Below are positions 1-4,505 of a DNA stretch of 7,371 bases, piece after piece. A program made the translations under genes and the position numbers. Origin of the DNA: Acidobacteriaceae bacterium (GTDB lineage: Bacteria; Acidobacteriota; Terriglobia; Terriglobales; Acidobacteriaceae); NCBI GenBank assembly GCA_030040395.1, contig JASHTU010000599.1, positions 1 through 7,371 of the forward strand. Direction: 5' to 3'. The notes under the pieces are model-generated. The model saw nothing but the letters and a program-made list of their open reading frames with translations, did not search any database and was not told the DNA's origin. Positions within the stretch are counted from its first letter, which is position 1. Each line of letters starts with the position of its first letter.

Positions 1-30
1 GATTCCATCCCCATGGCGCACAATGGAATC
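1..30. repeat. Perfect 8-bp inverted repeat upstream of the thioesterase gene
   Basis: GATTCCAT at 1-8 is the exact reverse complement of ATGGAATC at 23-30, with a 14-base loop that contains the palindrome CCATGG. No T-run follows on the plus strand, so it does not look like an intrinsic terminator. It lies 24 bases before the ATG at 54 and could be an operator or a leader hairpin. It starts on the first base of the window, so the arms may extend further to the left. Confidence 0.55.
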
Positions 31-53
31 ATCTGCATGAGAGAGAACGCCAA

Positions 54-482
54 ATGCCGGTGACAACACGGGTTAGGGTGCGCTATGCCGAAACCGACCA
101 GATGGGCATCGTCTACTACGCCAACTATTTCGTCTGGTTCGAACTGGGCCGCGTGGAGCTGCTGCGCTCGCTGGGCCTCGCCTACAGCCGTCTGGAACTC
201 GATCACGGCTGCATTCTGCCCGTGGTCGACGCCCGCTGCCGCTATCGCGCCCCGGCCCACTACGACGACGAAATTCTGATCGAGACCAGCCCCGCCCTGA
301 TACGCGGCTCGGTGCTCAAATTCGCATACAAAATCTACCGCGATTCAAACCAGGAGGGAAAAGAGCGTGAGCTGCTGGCGGAGGGAGAAACCGCCCACGT
401 GGTCTGCGACGACCAACTCAACCGCAAGCCCCTGCCGCCGCGTTACGCCGCAGCGCTCAAGGCCATGATAGCCGTGGAGTAG
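54..482 (+). CDS. YbgC/FadM-type acyl-CoA thioesterase (hotdog fold)
   Basis: A 142-residue protein of the length expected for single-domain 4-hydroxybenzoyl-CoA thioesterase-like hotdog enzymes, which hydrolyse acyl-CoA thioesters in the cytoplasm. The family signature is near the N-terminus: YAETDQMGIVYYANY at residues 11-25, followed by a conserved FE at 29-30 and a helix rich in Arg and Leu. Asp15 aligns with the catalytic Asp of Escherichia coli YbgC. The position of the E. coli active-site His (VYHAS) is Tyr22 here. The ATG at 54 is preceded by GAGAG at 41-45, a reasonable ribosome binding site, and the signature falls at the usual distance from this start. No tol-pal genes are visible nearby, so the Tol-Pal link of E. 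coli ybgC cannot be carried over. It converges on the methyltransferase gene with 25 bases between the two stop codons. The family is confident; the substrate is unknown. Confidence 0.9.
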   Translation: MPVTTRVRVRYAETDQMGIVYYANYFVWFELGRVELLRSLGLAYSRLELDHGCILPVVDARCRYRAPAHYDDEILIETSPALIRGSVLKFAYKIYRDSNQEGKERELLAEGETAHVVCDDQLNRKPLPPRYAAALKAMIAVE

Positions 483-507
483 CGTACCGATCGTGGCGCC
501 CGCGCGA

Positions 508-1194
508 TCAGGAAAGCACCACGGCCAGCGCAAACCCGTCATAGCCCTTGGCGCCCACAATCTGCACCACGGTGGCGCTCAAGCGCGGCTCGGCGGCCAT
601 CAGCTCCGTCATACGCCGCGTGCCTACGATGTCTGCGTCGGTGTTGTCGGCCTCCGTCACCTTGCCGTCGCGCACCACGTTATCCACCACGATTGCGGTC
701 CCCGGCCGCGCCAGCTTCAACGCCCACTCGAGATACTGCGGATTGCTGGGCTTGTCGGCGTCGATAAAGATGAGATCGAAAGGCCCGGCGCCCGTCGCGT
801 GCAAAACCTGAAGGCTGTCCACGGCCCGCCCCAGATGAATCTCCACGCGATGCAGCAGGCCCGCATTTTCAAGGTTTTTACGCGCCACCTCAGCGTGCCG
901 GGGATTGAATTCGAGAGTGATGATCCGGCCGCCTTCCGGCAGCCCGCGCGCCATCCACATGGTGCTGTAACCGCCCAGCGTGCCAATCTCCAGCACCCGC
1001 CGCGCCTGCGTCATCTGCACCAGCACCTGCAGCAGTTTGCCCTGCATCCGCGAAACTTCGATGGCCGGAAGATCGGCCTCGCGATTGGCCTGCCACGCCG
1101 CCTCGAGCGCCGGGTCCACGGGCGCCAGCAAGTCGCCGAAGTAGTTGTCTACCGCGGTCCAGACATCGTTTTTTATGTGGCCTCTCGGCGCCAT
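508..1194 (-). CDS. SAM-dependent O-methyltransferase (CCoAOMT-like, family 3)
   Basis: A 228-residue class I methyltransferase, the usual length of the caffeoyl-CoA/catechol O-methyltransferase-like family, which transfers a methyl group from SAM to a hydroxyl of a small aromatic substrate with help from a divalent metal. The SAM-binding motif I is VLEIGTLGGYST at residues 67-78. An acidic motif II follows at TLEFNP (93-98). FDLIFIDADK at 139-148 and VVDN at 169-172 supply the Asp and Asn expected to bind the metal. The ATG at 1194 directly follows the TAG of the polyprenyl synthase gene (1197-1195), with zero spacer. GGGAG about six bases upstream, inside the previous gene, is a good ribosome binding site, so the two genes should be co-transcribed and translationally coupled. 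The substrate cannot be read from the sequence. It is not a UbiE/MenG-type quinone methyltransferase, so its placement behind a prenyl synthase does not by itself show a role in quinone synthesis. Confidence 0.9.
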   Translation of the reverse strand: MAPRGHIKNDVWTAVDNYFGDLLAPVDPALEAAWQANREADLPAIEVSRMQGKLLQVLVQMTQARRVLEIGTLGGYSTMWMARGLPEGGRIITLEFNPRHAEVARKNLENAGLLHRVEIHLGRAVDSLQVLHATGAGPFDLIFIDADKPSNPQYLEWALKLARPGTAIVVDNVVRDGKVTEADNTDADIVGTRRMTELMAAEPRLSATVVQIVGAKGYDGFALAVVLS

Positions 1195-2184
1195 CTATTT
1201 CTCCCGGGCCACCACGAACTCGGGCACCCAAAGCAAGGCGCGCTTGAAGTCGGAGTCGGTGACCGCCGCCAGCGCCTGGCGCGATTGCGCCGCATAACGG
1301 TCAGCCGCCGCCATCGCGTACTCCACTGAGCCATTGCGCGCCAGGATCTCCTGAATCTGCTGCCGGCTCACGTTCTCGAAGCTGCGGTCGTCGAGCACCC
1401 GCTGAATGGTCTTGCGATCCATGGCCGTGCCATGGTCGATGGCGTGAATCACCGGCAGCGTCGCCTTCCCTTCCCGGAGGTCGCTGGCCACGGGCTTGCC
1501 CAGCACCTCCTCGGTGGCCGTCAGGTCGAGCACGTCGTCAACGATCTGGAAGGCCAGCCCCACCGCGCGCCCGTATGCGCCCAGACAAGTTTCCTGCGCT
1601 TCTGTGGCGTCGGCCAGCCCCGCGCCTATGCGCATCGAAACCGAGAACAGGCACGCCGTCTTGCGGAAGATCAGGTCGTAGTACTCAGCCTCGGAGATGG
1701 CCTTGCCGAGCTTCTGGATCTGCAGCAGTTCACCCTCGACCATCTGTTGCGTAAGGCTCACAATCAGGTCGAGGATGCGCAGGTTGCGCTCTTCCAAAGC
1801 CACTTTGAAGGCCTGCATGTAGAGCCAGTCGCCGGCCAGCACGCACTTCTCATTGCCCCACGTGGTGTTGGCCGAGGGCCGCCCCCGTCGGGTGTCGGCG
1901 CCGTCGATAATATCGTCGTGCACCAGCGTGGCCGTATGGATCATCTCCACCGCCGCGCCCAAGCGGATGGCTCCCTGTCCCGCGTAACCCAGCATGTGCG
2001 CCGCGAGCAGCAGCAGCGAAGGCCGAATGCGCTTGCCTCCGCCCTCGCGCAAGTATTCGGCAATCTCGGTGATGGTGCTCACGCTCGAAGCCGCGTCGCG
2101 CCCCAACTCCTGTTCGACCGCCACGAGATCCTCGCGCAGCAGATCGAAAACCTCCCTGGCCGTTGCTATGGTGGATGTGCTCAA
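1195..2184 (-). CDS. Trans-polyprenyl diphosphate synthase (IspB/HepT-like, long chain)
   Basis: A 329-residue all-trans isoprenyl diphosphate synthase, which condenses isopentenyl diphosphate onto an allylic diphosphate to build quinone side chains or similar polyprenyls. The landmarks are complete: GGGKRIRP at 48-55 (substrate binding), the first Asp-rich motif HDDIID at 89-94 (Asp90, 91, 94) with RRGRPS just after it, GKPVASDL at 229-236, and the second Asp-rich motif QIVDDVLD at 213-220. The residues four and five positions before the first Asp are Thr86 and Ala85. The absence of a bulky aromatic there fits a long-chain product rather than a C15 or C20 one; this is an inference from known chain-length rules. 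The start is TTG at 2184, with GGAG four bases upstream and no in-frame ATG before residue 64. It shares an abutting junction with the methyltransferase gene. The gene symbol is left blank because chain length is unproven. Confidence 0.92.
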   Translation of the reverse strand: MSTSTIATAREVFDLLREDLVAVEQELGRDAASSVSTITEIAEYLREGGGKRIRPSLLLLAAHMLGYAGQGAIRLGAAVEMIHTATLVHDDIIDGADTRRGRPSANTTWGNEKCVLAGDWLYMQAFKVALEERNLRILDLIVSLTQQMVEGELLQIQKLGKAISEAEYYDLIFRKTACLFSVSMRIGAGLADATEAQETCLGAYGRAVGLAFQIVDDVLDLTATEEVLGKPVASDLREGKATLPVIHAIDHGTAMDRKTIQRVLDDRSFENVSRQQIQEILARNGSVEYAMAAADRYAAQSRQALAAVTDSDFKRALLWVPEFVVAREK

Positions 2185-2208
2185 AGCTCTCCGGAACCGT
2201 TACAGGTG

Positions 2209-2214
2209 ATTGTA
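2209..2214 (-). promoter_or_regulatory. Possible -10 element before the polyprenyl synthase gene
   Basis: On the minus strand TACAAT (five of six matches to TATAAT) lies 24 bases upstream of the TTG start. Seventeen bases further upstream only a weak CCGACG occupies the -35 position. It could be an internal promoter for the polyprenyl synthase-methyltransferase pair. The 68-bp gap between yajQ and this gene holds nothing else I can support. Confidence 0.25.
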
Positions 2215-2252
2215 TTGGTTCTTTTCGCCGGCGTCGGCAGCCGTCATCTCCT

Positions 2253-2753
2253 TCAATTCGTCCGGTAATTCGTAAACTGCAAATCCACGCCCATGTCGCG
2301 AGCGCGCAACATGGCGATAATCGACTGCAACTCGTCGCGGTCCTTGCTCGACACCCTCACCGTGTCGCCCTGGATACTAGCCTGCGCCTTCTTCTTGGCG
2401 TCCTTGATCAGGCGCACAATTTCCTTGGCCTTTTCCACGGGGATGCCTTGTTGCAGGCTGATCTTCTGCCGCACGCTTTGCCCGGCCGCGGGCTCGAGCT
2501 TGCCGTAGGTCAGGTTTTTGAGCGAAACGCCGCGCTTGACCAGCTTCTGGCTCAAAATGTCTTTTACCGCTTCCAGCTTATACTCGTTGGCCGAGGCCAG
2601 TTGGATGCTGTCGCTGCCTTCGAGGCTGACTTCGGAATGCGAATCTTTCAGATCGAAGCGCTGGCGAATCTCTTTGAGCGCCTGATCGATGGCGTTGCGG
2701 ACCTCCTGGATGTCCACCTTGCTGACGATGTCGAATGAGTTGTCCTGGGCCAT
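2253..2753 (-). CDS. yajQ: YajQ-family nucleotide-binding protein (UPF0234)
   Basis: A 166-residue protein, the normal length for YajQ (about 160-165), with two ferredoxin-like halves. The family N-terminus SFDIVSKVDIQEVRNAIDQA begins at residue 6. It is followed by FDLKDS, a GVSLKNLTYG segment in the middle, and the C-terminal pattern IQGDTVRVSSKDRDELQ ending in DLQFTNYR. YajQ proteins bind nucleic acids or nucleotides, and a Xanthomonas member is a cyclic di-GMP receptor that controls transcription; whether this one does the same is unknown. The ATG at 2753 is chosen because the family starts a few residues before SFDIVS, and GAGGACAGG lies upstream. The frame is open further upstream, with another ATG at 2795, but those extra residues do not resemble the family. 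It lies 71 bp downstream of tatD on the same strand, and that gap shows no clear promoter or terminator. Confidence 0.93.
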   Translation of the reverse strand: MAQDNSFDIVSKVDIQEVRNAIDQALKEIRQRFDLKDSHSEVSLEGSDSIQLASANEYKLEAVKDILSQKLVKRGVSLKNLTYGKLEPAAGQSVRQKISLQQGIPVEKAKEIVRLIKDAKKKAQASIQGDTVRVSSKDRDELQSIIAMLRARDMGVDLQFTNYRTN

Positions 2754-2824
2754 GGCCTGCCTGTCCTCAAAATGATGGGCTCGCCCTATGTCCATCGCTG
2801 TCCGGGTCGGCCGATGCAACTCTA

Positions 2825-3676
2825 TCAGTTTCCCACGTCTGGCCGCAGATGAAACAGGCGGAAAAAGTTTTTCGTGGTGGCGGCGGAGATTTCTTCCCGC
2901 TCCATGCCCAACAACCCGGCCAGGACCTGAGCCGTCTCCACAACCATGGCCGGCTCGTTGCGCTTGCCGCGATGCGGCGCCGGAGCGAGCCAGGGCGCAT
3001 CCGTCTCCACCAGCAGGTTGTCGAGCGGAACGCGATGGGCCACATCGCGTAACGCCTGCGCCTTGGGATAAGTGAGATTGCCGGCGAAGGAAATCAGAAA
3101 ACCCAGGTCGAGCGACCGCCGCGCCTCGTCCCATCCTCCGCCGAAGCAGTGCATAATGCCGCCCAATCCGGTGCGCCGCCAATGCTCCTCGAGCGACTCA
3201 AACAGATGGTTCCAGGCATCGGCGCCGCCATCCTTGGGCCGGCAATGGATGGCGATGGGCCGCTTGCGCGCCGCGGCAATTTCAAGCTGCCGGACGAGCC
3301 CCTGGCGTTGCACATCGTGCGGCGCGCCCTGGTGAAAATAATCCAGTCCGATTTCGCCGCAGGCAATCACCTCCGGCTCGGCCAACAAGCCGTCCAGCTT
3401 GGCCAACACGGCGGTGTCCATCTCCTCCGTGTTGTGCGGGTACACGCCCGCGCTTGCGTAGAGCTGTGGAAGATGCGCGCCGGCCGCGCGCTGCGCGTTG
3501 AACTCCCGGCAGATGTCAAGCGCGCGGTGCATCTCTGCGGGCCCCTCGCCAATGCCGATGGAAAGCACCGCGCCCACGCCGGCCTGGGCCGCGCGCGCAA
3601 GCATGGCGGCGCGGTCATCGGCATAGCGCGAGCTGTCGAGATGGGCGTGGGAGTCGATCAACAACGAGGGCCTCAC
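2825..3676 (-). CDS. tatD: TatD-family metal-dependent hydrolase/DNase
   Basis: A 283-residue TIM-barrel amidohydrolase-superfamily protein, slightly longer than the typical 255-265. All metal ligands of the TatD family are visible: SHAH with His10 and His12, GEIGLDYF with Glu108, IHCR with His144, MHCF with His176, and ETDAPWL with Asp226. TatD enzymes are cytoplasmic 3'-5' exonucleases linked to DNA repair and RNA quality control; the exact role here is not shown. The start is GTG at 3676, which overlaps the TGA stop of the upstream vapC gene as GTGA, a layout typical of translational coupling. TTG codons four and five positions later (just before IDSHAH) are alternative starts, because many TatD proteins begin almost directly with the IDSHAH segment. 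Elsewhere tatD often follows metG; here a toxin-antitoxin pair separates them. Confidence 0.93.
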   Translation of the reverse strand: MRPSLLIDSHAHLDSSRYADDRAAMLARAAQAGVGAVLSIGIGEGPAEMHRALDICREFNAQRAAGAHLPQLYASAGVYPHNTEEMDTAVLAKLDGLLAEPEVIACGEIGLDYFHQGAPHDVQRQGLVRQLEIAAARKRPIAIHCRPKDGGADAWNHLFESLEEHWRRTGLGGIMHCFGGGWDEARRSLDLGFLISFAGNLTYPKAQALRDVAHRVPLDNLLVETDAPWLAPAPHRGKRNEPAMVVETAQVLAGLLGMEREEISAATTKNFFRLFHLRPDVGN

Positions 3677-4131
3677 TCGGCGAGAATCGAATTCGTTGGT
3701 TCAGGATGGAGAACTTCCAGATGAAGGTGCTCCTCAAAGGGATTGAAATCGCGATCGTTATGCAGCAGCTCATATCCCTCGTTGATACAAAACGTCGCCG
3801 TGAGGCAATCAATCGTGTTGCGGATGGTGATGCCGCGCTGACGCAGAGCCCGGTAATTACGCGCCGAGGCGACAGCCAAATCCCGGCCCCCTGCCTCAAA
3901 GAGGACAAAATGTTCCAGCGCGTCGAGCGTTTCGTCAAAGAGATCATCTCGACGAATGCCCTGCAGGACTTCGATCAGGATAAGCGTCGTGACGCCAATT
4001 CGGCGGCGGCTGAAATTGTGCTCTAGCCAGTCTGTCTGCGGCGTCGAGCGATCGGCCAGATAGTCGATGAGGACCGAGGAGTCGACGATCACCGCGGATC
4101 GGACACTTTCCTTGCGCTTGCTCGCTTCCAT
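3673..4131 (-). CDS. vapC: VapC-type toxin, PIN-domain ribonuclease
   Basis: A 152-residue PIN-domain protein with the full acidic site of the family: VDSSVLIDYL with Asp17, LIEVLQGIR with Glu54, TIDCLTA with Asp108, and HNDRDF with Asp126 and Asp128. VapC toxins are Mg-dependent endoribonucleases that cut tRNA or rRNA when freed from VapB. The ATG at 4131 is preferred: it lies 13 bases after the vapB stop and is preceded by AAGGA, which shares bases with that TAA stop. The frame is open further upstream, but only as an overlap with vapB. The gene ends in a GTGA overlap with tatD. GC is lower than in its neighbours in its 3' half (29 of 60 bases at 3721-3780 and 33 of 60 at 3781-3840, against 46 of 60 at 3541-3600 in tatD, counted by hand), which fits horizontal arrival. 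With its catalytic site whole, it is probably active; its RNA target is unknown. Confidence 0.9.
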   Translation of the reverse strand: MEASKRKESVRSAVIVDSSVLIDYLADRSTPQTDWLEHNFSRRRIGVTTLILIEVLQGIRRDDLFDETLDALEHFVLFEAGGRDLAVASARNYRALRQRGITIRNTIDCLTATFCINEGYELLHNDRDFNPFEEHLHLEVLHPEPTNSILAE

Positions 4132-4144
4132 TTGCCGGTGGTCC

Positions 4145-4405
4145 TTATGCGATCTTTCGGTTGCCTGGAGCTGCTTTGGGGTTCCCGGCCCTGCGCTTGG
4201 CGAGGATCTCGTCGTCCGATGCGAACCAGTCGTCATCGTGGCTGCGCCACACAATCTTGCCGCGGAGCTTGCGGAGGGATTGCTGACCATGGATCTGAAG
4301 CGCCTGGCGTAGCGCCTTGTCTACGGCGGCTTTCTTGGTTGTGACGCCCATGGCCTTCATGGCCGCACGCATCAGCTTGTCGTCAATGTCGATATTGGTG
4401 CGCAT
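4145..4405 (-). CDS. vapB: VapB-type antitoxin (MRTNIDIDD family)
   Basis: An 86-residue antitoxin of the VapB family that begins with the hallmark MRTNIDIDDKLM. The helix that follows (residues 10-37, with the TTKKAAVDKALRQAL pattern) resembles a short DNA-binding ribbon-helix-helix unit. The motif LRGKIVW at 47-53 begins the tail expected to wrap around and inhibit VapC; the last 25 residues, rich in Lys, Arg and Ala, are longer than in many family members. The ATG at 4405 is chosen because GGAGAA sits five bases upstream. A GTG directly before it (4408) is in frame but too close to that site. It is the first gene of the pair, 13 bp ahead of vapC, and antitoxins of this kind usually repress their own promoter. 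The gap from the metG stop is 100 bp, enough for its own promoter. Confidence 0.9.
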   Translation of the reverse strand: MRTNIDIDDKLMRAAMKAMGVTTKKAAVDKALRQALQIHGQQSLRKLRGKIVWRSHDDDWFASDDEILAKRRAGNPKAAPGNRKIA

Positions 4406-4431
4406 CACACTTCTCCGATGTGTAAGGATAG

Positions 4432-4452
4432 CATGATTTGTGTGTATCGATG
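4432..4452. promoter_or_regulatory. Candidate VapB operator (imperfect inverted repeat)
   Basis: CATGAT at 4432-4437 pairs with ATC-G-ATG at 4446-4452 if one G is bulged out, with an eight-base GT-rich loop. TGTGTA also occurs twice in direct orientation, at 4419-4424 and 4441-4446, 22 bp or two helical turns apart. Both lie just upstream of vapB, where autoregulatory sites are expected. A weak -10-like TATCCT on the minus strand lies between the repeats and vapB. These are short matches and may be chance. Confidence 0.25.
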
Positions 4453-4505
4453 AGTTCCTCGAAAGGAAGCTGAAGCGACCGGATAAGCGGGGGAAGAAGC
4501 ATTGG

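Noticed and set aside
483..507. Bidirectional terminator between the converging thioesterase and methyltransferase genes
   Set aside because: The 25-base gap has GC-rich palindromic bits (GGCGCC) but no stable stem followed by a T-run on either strand.
493..1329. Long open frame on the plus strand opposite the methyltransferase gene
   Set aside because: Its product is rich in His, Arg and Gln with no family pattern. It is the antisense shadow of a GC-rich real gene with a clear SAM-binding motif.
1432..2268. Long open frame on the plus strand opposite the polyprenyl synthase gene
   Set aside because: No recognisable motif, and it fully overlaps a gene with both Asp-rich motifs; explained by codon bias on the other strand.
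2754..3182. Upstream extension of YajQ into the tatD gene
   Set aside because: The family N-terminus begins a few residues after the ATG at 2753. The extra sequence is an out-of-frame reading of tatD.
4132..4290. Upstream extension of vapC by 53 residues
   Set aside because: The added residues overlap the vapB coding sequence, have no PIN-domain likeness, and the ATG at 4131 has its own ribosome binding site.
4455..4468. Hairpin TTCCT-CGAA-AGGAA between metG and vapB as a terminator
   Set aside because: The stem has only five pairs and no T-run follows on the minus strand, so it is not a convincing intrinsic terminator for metG.
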